Positions 1 through 8,942 of a stretch of DNA of 64,000 bases are shown here, piece after piece. The DNA comes from UBA2705 sp963977125 (lineage in GTDB: Bacteria > Pseudomonadota > Alphaproteobacteria > Micavibrionales > Micavibrionaceae). Position 1 is the stretch's first letter; every line of letters begins with the position of its first letter. The notes under the pieces were generated by a model, which made no database searches, was not told the origin of the DNA, and saw only the letters and a program-made list of their open reading frames with translations. The position numbers and the translations under genes were made by a program. The DNA is taken from assembly GCA_963977125.1 (NCBI GenBank), contig CAXBNJ010000004.1:62001-126000 (forward strand), read 5' to 3'.

Positions 1-130
1 GGCTAATCGCCGCCGATAAGGCAATAGCCTCTTCAAGGCGTGCATCAGCATCCCGTATATAGATCGGTGTAGAATCTGTACGTCTTTGTTGTGTAATGAT
101 TGGCTGCACTATTAAGCTGCGTTCACCCAT
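1..130 (-). CDS. hflX: GTPase HflX, N-terminal fragment (runs off the left edge)
   Basis: The first 43 residues of a protein begin at the ATG at 130 and continue past the window edge. They match the usual start of HflX: a short strand segment (SLIVQPII), a variable stretch and the conserved RLEEAIALSAAI helix. HflX is a ribosome-associated GTPase that splits or rescues stalled 70S ribosomes. The position directly downstream of hfq on the same strand is the common bacterial hfq-hflX arrangement and supports the call. The G domain lies outside the window, so the identification rests on the N-terminal motif and on synteny. Confidence 0.72.
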   Translation of the reverse strand, partial: MGERSLIVQPIITQQRRTDSTPIYIRDADARLEEAIALSAAIS

Positions 131-170
131 ATTTGTGGCTTTCTATAAATTATGACCTTAAACATACAAC

Positions 171-202
171 AATCCTCTGAATGAATAAACACTCAGAGGA
201 TT
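171..202 (-). other. Hairpin in the hfq-hflX gap
   Basis: A perfect 10-bp inverted repeat (AATCCTCTGA at 171-180, TCAGAGGATT at 193-202) encloses a 12-base loop between the hfq stop and the hflX start. In the direction of transcription it is followed by GTTGTATG rather than a run of U, so it is not a clear intrinsic terminator. It could stabilise the hfq 3' end or partly attenuate read-through into hflX. Confidence 0.45.
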
Positions 203-239
203 ATAATTCTTAAATTACGCTTGAGAATAAGAGAATAGC

Positions 240-482
240 TTATTCAGAATCTTCTTCACCATCATATAGCGACAATGGGCCAGCGGGCATAATTGTCGAT
301 ATCGCATGCTTATATACAAGCTGTGCGTGTGATTCACGGCGTAGTAATACGCTGAAATTATCAAACCAAGTTATTATACCTTGTAGCTTTACGCCATTTA
401 CGAGAAAGACTGTAACGCTTTGTTTTTCTTTTCTTAATTTATTTAAAAATACGTCTTGAACATTTTGTGATCTGTCAGCCAT
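240..482 (-). CDS. hfq: RNA chaperone Hfq
   Basis: An 80-residue Sm-like RNA chaperone that forms a hexameric ring and pairs small RNAs with mRNAs. The Sm1 region (VFLNKLRKEK through GVKLQGIITWFDNFSVLL) and the Sm2 motif with the conserved Y-KHA signature (VYKHAISTIMP) are both present. The C-terminal tail is short and acidic (DGEEDSE), as in other alphaproteobacteria. The start is set at the ATG at 482 (MADRSQN), preceded by GGAAGG. A GTG at 500 in the same frame would add six residues, but it would remove that ribosome binding site from its role and sits at the predicted transcription start. It lies between a HAD phosphatase gene and hflX. Confidence 0.95.
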   Translation of the reverse strand: MADRSQNVQDVFLNKLRKEKQSVTVFLVNGVKLQGIITWFDNFSVLLRRESHAQLVYKHAISTIMPAGPLSLYDGEEDSE

Positions 483-502
483 AAGCTGTATACCTTCCAC
501 TA

Positions 503-531
503 ATTATATTTACACCCTTATCAATTGCCTA
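503..531 (-). promoter_or_regulatory. Predicted hfq promoter
   Basis: Reading the minus strand, TAGGCA (531-526) is separated by 17 bases from a perfect TATAAT (508-503). Transcription would start near 496, giving a leader of about 14 bases before the hfq ATG at 482. The 86-base gap after the HAD gene leaves room for an internal promoter. Prediction from consensus only. Confidence 0.4.
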
Positions 532-568
532 TCAGTAGTAAAATTTAACGCAATCATCAAGCTTTATT

Positions 569-1246
569 TTAATTATTCGCATAAAGAATATTATAAACAG
601 AATCGTAATCATGGCAAATATGGGGCTTAATCATCTTAAATTCGCCCTTATTCAAGTCATCAAAACAGCCAATGCCAAACGTCACAAATATAGGGGTTAT
701 CTCAGCGCGGTAAGCCGCGAGCATGTCAGTATCTGTATCCCCGACATAATAGAGCTTTTCAGCAGGGGCTTTTAGACGGCTCAAAGCAAGGTGAATAGAA
801 TCCGGGTGAGGCTTATCATTTTTGGCTGTCCCTGCCCCAATACTGACATCAAAATATTTACGCCAGCCAAGTAAATCAACTTCTCTATCTAAGAATTTTT
901 GCGTTTTATTACTGACTATTCCCAGAGTAGAGCCTTGATCTTTCAAGCGCTGCAAGAATAAGTCTGCGCCTGTAATGGCCTTAATAGTTTCAAGGTGTTT
1001 TTTGTCTACATAGTCAAGAAACAGGCTGATCGCGCGCGCAATATCATCAGGGTCATCAAATAATTCATGGTAATGATCACGTGCGCTTAAACGAATATTC
1101 TTTTTTGCGTCCTCATCACTCCATAGCGGCAAGTCGAAATGGGCGCGAACATGATTTAAACCGTCCTTTATCACATCGTAATTCTCCGCGAGCGTCCCAT
1201 CCCAATCGAACAGGACCAAAGGCTGAGTGCTGGCGAGATCAGACAT
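569..1246 (-). CDS. HAD-superfamily phosphatase (phosphoglycolate phosphatase-like)
   Basis: A 225-residue haloacid-dehalogenase hydrolase. Motif I is DWDGT (residues 14-18; D14 nucleophile, D16 acid/base), motif II the Ser/Asn of GIVSNKT, motif III the Lys of KPHPDS, and motif IV VGDTDTDM. A helical cap lies between motifs I and II, as in the Gph/PGP family, so the likely substrates are small phosphoesters such as 2-phosphoglycolate. The exact substrate cannot be read from sequence. It has a strong ribosome binding site (AAGGAG, 7 bases before the ATG) and follows trkA by 11 bases, so it belongs to the ntrYX-trkA run. Confidence 0.8.
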   Translation of the reverse strand: MSDLASTQPLVLFDWDGTLAENYDVIKDGLNHVRAHFDLPLWSDEDAKKNIRLSARDHYHELFDDPDDIARAISLFLDYVDKKHLETIKAITGADLFLQRLKDQGSTLGIVSNKTQKFLDREVDLLGWRKYFDVSIGAGTAKNDKPHPDSIHLALSRLKAPAEKLYYVGDTDTDMLAAYRAEITPIFVTFGIGCFDDLNKGEFKMIKPHICHDYDSVYNILYANN

Positions 1247-1257
1247 AAAGGCACTCC

Positions 1258-2640
1258 TTAAACAAGATTTATACGGTAAGAGAAGAAGCGCTCAACATGT
1301 GGCGTTAGAGCCTTATCAGCAAAAATCATAACATGATCGCCTTCACGAATAATCGTGTCACCAAAAGGAATAACAATGCCCCCATCATGAATAATCATGC
1401 CGATCAACAAACCTTTAGGCAGGCGCAATTCCGATATCGGAACATTCGCGATTTCAGAGTTTTCTTGAACAACCGCTTCGAAAACTTCTGCAAAACCATT
1501 TTTAAGAGAATGAATGTTTTTTATGCTGCCTTTACGAACAAACTGCATAATCTTAGATACGGTCGCGGCTTTGGGGGATACTTGGACATCAATATCAAGT
1601 GAGTTGATCAAATCGGTATAGACTTCATTCGTGACAAGCGCCAAAACCCTTTTACAACCAAGCTGTTTAGCAATCAGTGATGATAATATATTGGCTTCAT
1701 CATCATTCGTGACCGTGACCAAGGCATCCGCATTTTCAATATTCGCTTGTTGAATAATAGTTTCGCTTAAACCCTCACCATGAAGAACAATGGCCTTATT
1801 ATCCAAATGCTCACTCATGTACCGTGCACGCGGGCCGTCACGTTCGATCACCTTCAAGTTAATATGAGGGGATTTCTTTAAGATTAGATCAGCTAAGTTT
1901 AAACCAATATTCCCGCCCCCAAGAATAACAATATTTTTAGCTTCTTCTTCTTCATGGCCGAAAACAGATAAAACGCGCTTAAGGTGATCGGTTTCAACAA
2001 AAAGATAGACCTCATCACCAACCAACATTTGGTCATTAACCGTAGGGTAAATAACATCACTCCCCCGTAAAATAGCGCCAATCTTCACGTTAAGATCAGG
2101 GAATAAAGCCATAAGCTGCTTTATTTGAGTGTTTACGACGGGGCAATTTTCCTCGCAGCGCACACCAACCATATGCACCCGGCCATCAGCCAGAGAGACG
2201 ACATTAGACGTGCCAGGCACACTTAAGCGGCGATGAATAGATTTAGCCACTTCTTGTTCTGGCGAGATAATGAAATCAATAGGCATATGCTCACGCGAGA
2301 ATAATTTATGCCATACAGGGTTAAGAAACACCGCATTGCTCAAGCGTGCAATCTTACGCGATACGCCAAATAGAGAATGCGCGACCTGACAAGCAACCAT
2401 ATTGACTTCATCACAATGCGTAACGGCGATAATCATTTCAGCATCCGCCGCACCAGCTAAGGCCAATATTTCTGGATTTGAGGCCTGCCCAACAATGCCG
2501 TGCACATCCATTTCATCGTTAATACGCGCAACTAAGGATGCATTACTATCAACAACAGTAACGTGGTTTTCTGCCTCTCGGGACAGATAAGATGCAATGC
2601 TATAACCAACTCGGCCAATACCACAAACGATTATACGCAT
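1258..2640 (-). CDS. trkA: Trk potassium uptake system NAD-binding protein TrkA
   Basis: A 460-residue peripheral membrane regulator of Trk K+ transporters. It has the duplicated RCK layout: an N-terminal Rossmann nucleotide-binding domain (VCGIGRVGYSIASYL, then VVDSN), a RCK-C domain, a second Rossmann domain (ILGGGNIGLNLADLI) near residue 235, and a second RCK-C domain ending in an FGDTIIREGDHVMIF segment. Length and domain order match full-length TrkA. The start lies 5 bases from the ntrX stop, so it is co-transcribed with ntrYX, a conserved alphaproteobacterial pairing. The TrkH/TrkG membrane partner is not in the window. Confidence 0.95.
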   Translation of the reverse strand: MRIIVCGIGRVGYSIASYLSREAENHVTVVDSNASLVARINDEMDVHGIVGQASNPEILALAGAADAEMIIAVTHCDEVNMVACQVAHSLFGVSRKIARLSNAVFLNPVWHKLFSREHMPIDFIISPEQEVAKSIHRRLSVPGTSNVVSLADGRVHMVGVRCEENCPVVNTQIKQLMALFPDLNVKIGAILRGSDVIYPTVNDQMLVGDEVYLFVETDHLKRVLSVFGHEEEEAKNIVILGGGNIGLNLADLILKKSPHINLKVIERDGPRARYMSEHLDNKAIVLHGEGLSETIIQQANIENADALVTVTNDDEANILSSLIAKQLGCKRVLALVTNEVYTDLINSLDIDVQVSPKAATVSKIMQFVRKGSIKNIHSLKNGFAEVFEAVVQENSEIANVPISELRLPKGLLIGMIIHDGGIVIPFGDTIIREGDHVMIFADKALTPHVERFFSYRINLV

Positions 2641-2645
2641 AGATT

Positions 2646-4112
2646 TTATCCCGTTTTCTTGAGGCTGTTTTTGCTGGATTCAGCATATTTATTTTCATCG
2701 ATTCCGCTCTCATTGTCTAGCGGATTAATTTCCAATGATTTTATCTTACGATGCAAGGCAGAGCGTTCCATACCAATGACTTCTGCAGCTTTTGTAATAT
2801 TACCGTTAAAACGCTGGATTTGGGCGGTTAGGTAATCACGCTCAAAATTAGCGCGTGCTTCTTTCAAATTCATATCAAGAAAATCAAGCGCATGTTCTGT
2901 AGCCATGCTTTTTGGCAAGGTCGAAAGGATTTCAGGGGGTAAATCTTCGGGCTGAATAACGGTTTTACCTGTTGAGGTCTTCATAATCATCAGCCATTCA
3001 ATAACATTACGCAACTGGCGCATATTACCCGGCCAGCTATAAGCATGTAGCGCCGACATAGCCGAGGATGAAAATGTAAACCCCTGCTGTTTTTCACTAT
3101 TTTTACGCAATTCTTTCAAAAACGCGCCGCAAAGCAATTCAATATCATCTTTTCGTGCATTTAAGGATGGCACATCAATCGAGACGACATTAAGCCTATA
3201 GAGCAAATCTTGACGAAATGTCCCTTCTGTTATCTTATCATCAAGATTATCACTTGAAGACGCAATGACCCGTATATCTAAATCTATGGGTGCTGTGCTG
3301 CCTAGGCGCTCAAAGCGCTGCTCTTGCAGGACACGCACCATTTTTCCTTGCGTTTCATATGGCATATCGCCAATTTCATCCAAGAATAAAGTCCCGCCAT
3401 TACTGCGCTCTAACAAGCCAATACGTTCAGGTTCGCCCTGTACACCGGCAAGGCAGCCAAACAGCTCTATATCAAACTTATCAGGATGCATGGAGCCACA
3501 ATTAACGGCCATAAAAGGTTTATCACTGCGCAATGACTTTTGATGCACAATGCGCCCGATAAAATCTTTACCAACCCCCGCTTCACCTGTTAACAAAATA
3601 CGGCTATTCGTTGGCGCAACGCGTTCTATCAACTGACGAAGGTTTTCTGCTGCGGCTGAACTGCCAACTATTTCACGGTCTTCTTGATGGTTATCTTTGC
3701 TTTTAAGGGCTTTATTCTCACGCTTTAAATGGCTGAGCTCTAAAGCGCGCTCAACAAGCAATAAAAGGCGCTCTGTCTTAAACGGTTTTTCAATGAAATC
3801 AAATGCGCCATTTTGCAGCGCTTTCACTGCTGTTTCAACATTACCATGGCCACTCATCATAATAACCGGCAGTGAAGTATCGCGCTCAAGGTCTTGAATG
3901 TCTTCCAAAATACCCAGGCCATCTTTGGCGCTATTCTCAAGCCAAATATCCAATAAAACCAGATCAGGGTTAGCTTCCTCAATCTGCTTAAATGCACTTT
4001 GATGCGTATCAGCATAGGCTATAACATAGCCCTCATCCTCCAATATACCGCCCACTAAAGCGCGAATATCGGGTTCATCATCAACAATTAATATGGTTTT
4101 CTTGCTACTCAT
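2646..4112 (-). CDS. ntrX: NtrX-type response regulator lacking the GAFTGA motif
   Basis: A response regulator with receiver, AAA+ and Fis-type DNA-binding domains (488 residues from the ATG at 4112). The phospho-acceptor is the final Asp of DLVLLD (residue 55). The AAA+ domain carries Walker A (GEAGVGKD) and Walker B (GGTLFLDEIGDM). The region that normally reads GAFTGA, the loop that contacts sigma-54, reads GVQGEP after ELFGCLA, so sigma-54 activation is unlikely. The C-terminal helix-turn-helix is NITKAAEVIGMERSALHRKI. It overlaps the ntrY stop by 8 bases; another in-frame ATG at 4127 is possible. NtrX governs nitrogen, redox or envelope genes in alphaproteobacteria. Confidence 0.93.
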   Translation of the reverse strand: MSSKKTILIVDDEPDIRALVGGILEDEGYVIAYADTHQSAFKQIEEANPDLVLLDIWLENSAKDGLGILEDIQDLERDTSLPVIMMSGHGNVETAVKALQNGAFDFIEKPFKTERLLLLVERALELSHLKRENKALKSKDNHQEDREIVGSSAAAENLRQLIERVAPTNSRILLTGEAGVGKDFIGRIVHQKSLRSDKPFMAVNCGSMHPDKFDIELFGCLAGVQGEPERIGLLERSNGGTLFLDEIGDMPYETQGKMVRVLQEQRFERLGSTAPIDLDIRVIASSSDNLDDKITEGTFRQDLLYRLNVVSIDVPSLNARKDDIELLCGAFLKELRKNSEKQQGFTFSSSAMSALHAYSWPGNMRQLRNVIEWLMIMKTSTGKTVIQPEDLPPEILSTLPKSMATEHALDFLDMNLKEARANFERDYLTAQIQRFNGNITKAAEVIGMERSALHRKIKSLEINPLDNESGIDENKYAESSKNSLKKTG

Positions 4113-6480
4113 TGACTGCATTATCATCCGTTTTATTCATTGATTTCACGGGCAAAGCAACAACAACACTCGCCCCCGCACCGTCAAAGACCGAGGTATC
4201 TATTGACTGGCTATCCAAAAAGCTCCGTAGAAAACTCGGCATGCCCATGAATAGACGTCCATTATGATCCTCTAAAATCTTCTTCACAATAGATAGGCCT
4301 AAACCTGTGCCCTTTTCCTTGTGCGTAACATAAGGCTCAGCAAGGCGCGAGCGGTCAACATCATCAGGAAAGCCTGCGCCGTTATCTTTAAAGATAAAGA
4401 ATAAATTTTGCCCTTCTTGATACACATATATATGCACAAAACCTTGCCCTTCAGGGTGAGCCGCCTGTACGGCTTCAATCGCATTTTGTAATACATTGGT
4501 AAAAACCTGACGGATTTGCTGCGCATCAGCGCCAATCTCCACCTGCGATTCAAGTAAAGACTCCGCAATATGACTTAATTGCACATCGACTTTATAATGG
4601 GCATGATCTTCAAAACGAATAACTTCTTTGAGCACAGCAAGGGGATCAATGTTTTTCATCACCGGTTCAGGCATACGTGCAAATGAGGAAAACTCCTGCA
4701 CCATATGGCCAATATCGGTTACATGGCGAATAATCGTTGAGGTACAAAGCTGAAAAATCTCACGGTCTTTTTCATCAATCTGTTTACTATATTTACGCTG
4801 TAGGCGCTCCGCTGACAACTGAATAGGCGTTAATGGATTTTTGATTTCATGAGCAATGCGGCGGGCGACATCTGACCACGCAGCTTTGCGCTGCACAGCC
4901 TGTAAATCGGTAATATCATCAAGGGTAATAATCGCCCCTGCAAGCTCATCACTTTCCGCTTCTAAGGCAATACGGACCAGAACCACGCGCGGCCCTAATT
5001 TGCTATGGCTAATATTCAATTCAAATTGAGATACCTCATTGGGCGTTGCATGAGCTTTATCGATATAGCGCTCAATCCCTATTAAAAAGCTTCCAACATT
5101 CTTACCAATAAGGTCATTATCACCATGTTCAAGAAGCATTGCCGCGCGCGTATTGGCCAGAGTGACCTCGCTATTGGTATTCACAGCAATAATACCGTGA
5201 CTGGCACTTGATAAGATCGCCTCAGTAAAGCGTCGACGCGTATCGAGTTGACGGTTAGCGAGCATTAATTCATTACGTTGCTGTTTAACCTCATCCGTCA
5301 TTGTATTAAACGACATCGCTAAGTAGGAGAAGTCTTTGAATTTTGTATCTTCATTCAGCTTTACGGATAAATCCCCCGTACTGACGCGCTCGGCGGCGTA
5401 AATCATATCGGCAATCGGCATGACAATCTGACGCGCAAAAAGTAGACCGAGCCAACTCGCAGCGACAATCAGGAGCAAAGCGACCACGATATAAATCATC
5501 GTTATAGTCACCTGCAAACCAGCATATTGCCCCTCAAGATAAGCATATTCTTTGGAAGATTCCCGCGTTAACGAGACATGTGAGAGCACCACAGGGTCAA
5601 CAAAACGCCCAACCATCAAATACACATCAATATAGTTATTCAGCTTGATCAACGCGTGAACGCGCTCTGCTTCACGATTAGTAATAACAACAACCTCACC
5701 ACTATTGGCTTTGGCAATGTTATCTTTAGCCATCTTCACATAGGTATCTTCTTCTTCCTTATCAATCCCGACTTGCTCGATAAACTCACCCCCTGCATCA
5801 AATAAAGCGGTTTCAGAGAAGTTACGTATCGTTGATTGTGTGCGCAAAATATGCACCAAGTCATTAGGATTGGCGCTAATAATGGCGGCTTGACGGTCAA
5901 AATCACTCGCGGCTGCTAAAATATCAGCTTGAACAACTTTATAATGCTCGTCCAAATACGCTTCAGCTACCGCGCTCGCATTATTAACGGCAGAGCCCAC
6001 ACGTTCATTAAACCAAGATTGAATGCCGTAATGAAAAAACATCGCTGAAAAGATTGTCATTATTAAGGCCGGCGCCAAAACAAGGAAACCAAAAATCATC
6101 ACTAGACGTGTTTGAATACGTACGCCTTTAGCTTTTTTCTTCTCAATAGGGCTTTTGCTTTTTAAAACAGCATAAACACGCCTGAAGTTCAGAATCGCTA
6201 AGGCAAAAAACAGCAATAAATCAATTTTCAACAATGTGAATAATAAATGAGAATTATTACCAAAGGGTGGAAGCTCGGTAAGCGCGGCATAAGTCGCAAT
6301 ACCGCAGATGATCGCTGCGATCATAACAATCGCGCCCAGCACATCTTCAAACACGTTACGCGGCTTATCCGCACGCCTGTTCAATATGCCTCGGTTATAG
6401 ATCCATGACAGGAACCGAAACAATCTATCTTTTTTATTTTTGCCGAGTTTCTTTGTGGCTATGGTTTCGCTTTTCAACAA
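4105..6480 (-). CDS. ntrY: Sensor histidine kinase NtrY
   Basis: A 791-residue membrane sensor kinase. Three N-terminal hydrophobic segments (about residues 50-75, 85-105, 125-150) are followed by an extracytoplasmic sensor region, a fourth membrane segment near 325-350, HAMP, a PAS-like domain, a HisKA box with His544 in HEIKNPLTP, and a HATPase domain with N box (NVLQNAIEAV), G1 (DNGAGFP) and G2 (KGTGLGL). This is the NtrY layout. It would phosphorylate NtrX, whose gene overlaps its 3' end. The longest frame opens with TTG at 6480 and has no strong ribosome binding site, so the exact start is uncertain. Divergent from ispDF. Confidence 0.93.
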   Translation of the reverse strand: MLKSETIATKKLGKNKKDRLFRFLSWIYNRGILNRRADKPRNVFEDVLGAIVMIAAIICGIATYAALTELPPFGNNSHLLFTLLKIDLLLFFALAILNFRRVYAVLKSKSPIEKKKAKGVRIQTRLVMIFGFLVLAPALIMTIFSAMFFHYGIQSWFNERVGSAVNNASAVAEAYLDEHYKVVQADILAAASDFDRQAAIISANPNDLVHILRTQSTIRNFSETALFDAGGEFIEQVGIDKEEEDTYVKMAKDNIAKANSGEVVVITNREAERVHALIKLNNYIDVYLMVGRFVDPVVLSHVSLTRESSKEYAYLEGQYAGLQVTITMIYIVVALLLIVAASWLGLLFARQIVMPIADMIYAAERVSTGDLSVKLNEDTKFKDFSYLAMSFNTMTDEVKQQRNELMLANRQLDTRRRFTEAILSSASHGIIAVNTNSEVTLANTRAAMLLEHGDNDLIGKNVGSFLIGIERYIDKAHATPNEVSQFELNISHSKLGPRVVLVRIALEAESDELAGAIITLDDITDLQAVQRKAAWSDVARRIAHEIKNPLTPIQLSAERLQRKYSKQIDEKDREIFQLCTSTIIRHVTDIGHMVQEFSSFARMPEPVMKNIDPLAVLKEVIRFEDHAHYKVDVQLSHIAESLLESQVEIGADAQQIRQVFTNVLQNAIEAVQAAHPEGQGFVHIYVYQEGQNLFFIFKDNGAGFPDDVDRSRLAEPYVTHKEKGTGLGLSIVKKILEDHNGRLFMGMPSFLRSFLDSQSIDTSVFDGAGASVVVALPVKSMNKTDDNAVNE

Positions 6481-6506
6481 AATCGTTCAAACCTAAGCTG
6501 TTTACC

Positions 6507-6535
6507 TTGATTAATAAGTGTTTTATGAATATATC
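6507..6535 (+). promoter_or_regulatory. Possible ispDF promoter
   Basis: TTGATT at 6507-6512 and TATATC at 6530-6535 are separated by 17 bases in the 104-base gap between the divergent ntrY and ispDF. Each hexamer has about four consensus matches. Prediction only. Confidence 0.3.
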
Positions 6536-6584
6536 CTAATGCAGTACAATGCAAGAAAAACAGAAATAACGGCGGTTTTACTCA

Positions 6585-7811
6585 ATGCATAAAGATTTTC
6601 ATGCGATCATTGTGGCGGCAGGCCAAGGACAGCGCTTTGGTGGTGACTTGCCCAAGCAATATTCTACGCTAAACGGTAAACCGCTTTTACGCTATTGCCT
6701 AGATGTCTTTGCCTCAATGAAGAATTGCCAATCTATTAGCGTGGTTATTAACGAAGGCCACAAAGATTTATTCACCGCCGCAACAAAGAATTTCCCCACA
6801 GATATAAATATCGTTATTGGCGGTGCGGAGCGCCATGAGAGCGTTTATAACGCCTTGATGAGCTTATCAGAGCTTGATCACGACAGCCCCGTATTAATTC
6901 ACGATGCCGCCCGCCCTTTTGTTAGCGTAAAGAATATTGAAGATGTCGTTAGCGGCGTTTGCACAAAAGGCTGCGCGACTTTAGCGGTACCAACCGTCGA
7001 CACATTACGCTATGCTCAAAATGGCCGCATTGCCGAGATTGAAAACAACGGGACGGCTACAGGGCTAACGCACCCGTCCCGCGATAATTTATGGTCAGTT
7101 CAAACCCCACAAGGTTTTAAATATGGCATAATTCATGAAGCGCATCAGCAAGCCAAGAATGATTTACTCGGTTATGATGGCGTTACAGACGATACCGCTT
7201 TGGTGCAAAAATCGGGTCACAATGTTGAAATTGTTACAGGTGATCGCGTAAACTTCAAAATCACACAAATAGAGGACTTTGCCATGGCTGAACAAATTCT
7301 GATGCGCCCACGCATTGCAAAAATGGCCACAGGCTATGATGTCCATGCCTTTGAAGAATATGAAGTGGTTGGTAATCATATTAAATTAGGCGGCCTGCTT
7401 ATCCCACACACATATGAATTAAAAGGGCATTCTGATGCTGATGTAGCCCTCCATGCGCTGACTGATGCGCTTTATGGCGTTATTTCAGATGGTGATATTG
7501 GTATGCATTTCCCACCAAGTGACAACGCGCATAAAGGCCAAGATAGCGCCGTATTCTTAAAAGCGGCGAATGACGCCGTACAAAAGCAAGACGGTATAAT
7601 ACGCCATGTTGACTTAACAATCATTTGTGAAAAACCTGCCATTGGACCGCATCGTGACGCTATGCGAGAAAACATAGCTCTGTTAATGGGGCTAGATATT
7701 AAAAACGTAAGCGTCAAAGCCACGACAACCGAAGGCTTAGGGTTTACTGGTCGCCGCGAAGGCATTGCGGTGCAAGCGGCCGTTAGCGCCGATTTTCCTA
7801 GCCCAAAATAG
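6585..7811 (+). CDS. ispDF: Bifunctional IspD/IspF enzyme of the MEP isoprenoid pathway
   Basis: A 408-residue fusion of two cytoplasmic enzymes. Residues 1 to about 235 are IspD (2-C-methyl-D-erythritol 4-phosphate cytidylyltransferase): the CTP-binding loop AAGQGQRFGGDLPKQY and the HDAARPF motif are present. From about residue 245 the IspF domain (2-C-methyl-D-erythritol 2,4-cyclodiphosphate synthase) begins, with metal ligands in GYDVHAF and the KGHSDADVALHALTDA segment, and the TTTEGLGFTGRREGIA end motif. The fusion is common in alphaproteobacteria. The enzymes act at steps 3 and 5 of the pathway; the kinase IspE is not in the window. First gene of a run with pgpA and pncC. Confidence 0.97.
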   Translation: MHKDFHAIIVAAGQGQRFGGDLPKQYSTLNGKPLLRYCLDVFASMKNCQSISVVINEGHKDLFTAATKNFPTDINIVIGGAERHESVYNALMSLSELDHDSPVLIHDAARPFVSVKNIEDVVSGVCTKGCATLAVPTVDTLRYAQNGRIAEIENNGTATGLTHPSRDNLWSVQTPQGFKYGIIHEAHQQAKNDLLGYDGVTDDTALVQKSGHNVEIVTGDRVNFKITQIEDFAMAEQILMRPRIAKMATGYDVHAFEEYEVVGNHIKLGGLLIPHTYELKGHSDADVALHALTDALYGVISDGDIGMHFPPSDNAHKGQDSAVFLKAANDAVQKQDGIIRHVDLTIICEKPAIGPHRDAMRENIALLMGLDIKNVSVKATTTEGLGFTGRREGIAVQAAVSADFPSPK

Positions 7812-7833
7812 ATATAGAATAGAGTTTAAGAAT

Positions 7834-8376
7834 ATGAGCACAGCAACACCATTATCGCAAAAAATATCACAGAAAATCAGTGCAGATAAAGCCAGACGTA
7901 AAAACACTTTATCCAAAATGAATAAAAAAGCCCCCTATTTCTGGCTATCAACATGGTTTGGCAGCGGCTTAATCCTGCCTGCTTCGGGTACTTGGGGCAC
8001 CGTTTTTTCAGTACCTTTCGCGATTGCGGCTTATTATTTTGGTGGCGCCCCCGCTTTGATGATCTGCGCTGTTGTTATATTTTTTATTGGCCTGTGGTCC
8101 TCGCATCAATTCGAAAAACTTAGCGGTGAACATGATCATTCAATGATTGTTATTGATGAAACGGCGGGTTACTTCATTGCGGCGGCAGCGGTTAATGGCT
8201 CTGCATTATCTTTCTTCCTCGCCTTCTTGCTATTCCGTTTCTTTGATGCGGTGAAGCCTTGGCCAATTGGCTGGATAGACAAAAAAGTCAGCGGCGCTTT
8301 CGGTGTGATGATTGATGATGTTGTTGCGGGTATTTTGAGTGCTTTTGCCCTATGGGGGATTCATGGATATATCTAA
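7834..8376 (+). CDS. pgpA: Phosphatidylglycerophosphatase A
   Basis: A 180-residue membrane phosphatase of the PgpA family, which removes the phosphate from phosphatidylglycerophosphate to give phosphatidylglycerol. The family signature near the N terminus (WFGSGLILPASGTWGT) and the later acidic DETAGYF and FDAVKPWP motifs are visible among three to four hydrophobic segments. The ATG at 7834 is chosen because longer starts would overlap the ispDF end and add non-family sequence. It sits 22 bases after ispDF and its 3' end overlaps pncC by 14 bases, so the three genes are very likely one transcript. Confidence 0.9.
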   Translation: MSTATPLSQKISQKISADKARRKNTLSKMNKKAPYFWLSTWFGSGLILPASGTWGTVFSVPFAIAAYYFGGAPALMICAVVIFFIGLWSSHQFEKLSGEHDHSMIVIDETAGYFIAAAAVNGSALSFFLAFLLFRFFDAVKPWPIGWIDKKVSGAFGVMIDDVVAGILSAFALWGIHGYI

Positions 8377-8851
8377 ACTATCTGAAACCGTCATTAAACA
8401 AGCCAAAGAAAACGGCTATATAATTGTTACCGTCGAATCCTGCACAGGCGGCTTAGTTGGCGGCGCATTAACTGACTGTGCCGGCGCATCAAGCGCCTAT
8501 CATGGCGGGTTCATCACTTACGATAACGCTGCAAAAGAGCGCTTTGTTCATGTCCCCCATTCAGTCTTAGCTACAAAGGGGGCGGTTAGCCCTGAATGTG
8601 CTGAAGCTATGGCCGCAGGTACGCTTCAAGCTTACCCTACAGGCAATCTATCAATATCCATCACGGGCATAGCTGGCCCTGATGGCGGCAGCGCTGAAAA
8701 GCCTGTCGGCCTCGTTTATTTTGGCTGCAAAAACAAGAAGACAGATAAGGCCTTCGTAATAGAAAAAAACTTCACGGGCGACCGCGCCACAGTGAGAGAA
8801 AAAAGTGTCGACTTTGCCCTCGAAATACTCAGTAAAGAAACACGCCTTTAG
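8363..8851 (+). CDS. pncC: CinA C-terminal family nicotinamide-nucleotide amidohydrolase
   Basis: A 162-residue stand-alone CinA C-terminal domain (PncC), which hydrolyses nicotinamide mononucleotide to nicotinate mononucleotide in pyridine nucleotide salvage. The signature VESCTGGLVGGALT near the N terminus, the YHGGFITY and KERF segments, and SITGIAGPDGGSAEKPVG are characteristic. The start at 8363 is supported by a GGGGGAT ribosome binding site inside the pgpA 3' end. There is no N-terminal molybdopterin-like CinA domain, as is usual for the short proteobacterial form. Confidence 0.92.
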   Translation: MDISKLSETVIKQAKENGYIIVTVESCTGGLVGGALTDCAGASSAYHGGFITYDNAAKERFVHVPHSVLATKGAVSPECAEAMAAGTLQAYPTGNLSISITGIAGPDGGSAEKPVGLVYFGCKNKKTDKAFVIEKNFTGDRATVREKSVDFALEILSKETRL

Positions 8852-8942
8852 GCATGGCCTCGCTTTAAGGCTTAATCCTAATTTAACCATAATCCTGTAT
8901 ATATGTTTATTAACTATTTAAAAACACGTACAGAAATATAAG

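Noticed and set aside
483..500. Longer hfq start at GTG 500
   Set aside because: It would place the GGAAGG ribosome binding site inside the coding region and begins at the predicted transcription start; the family start is MADRS.
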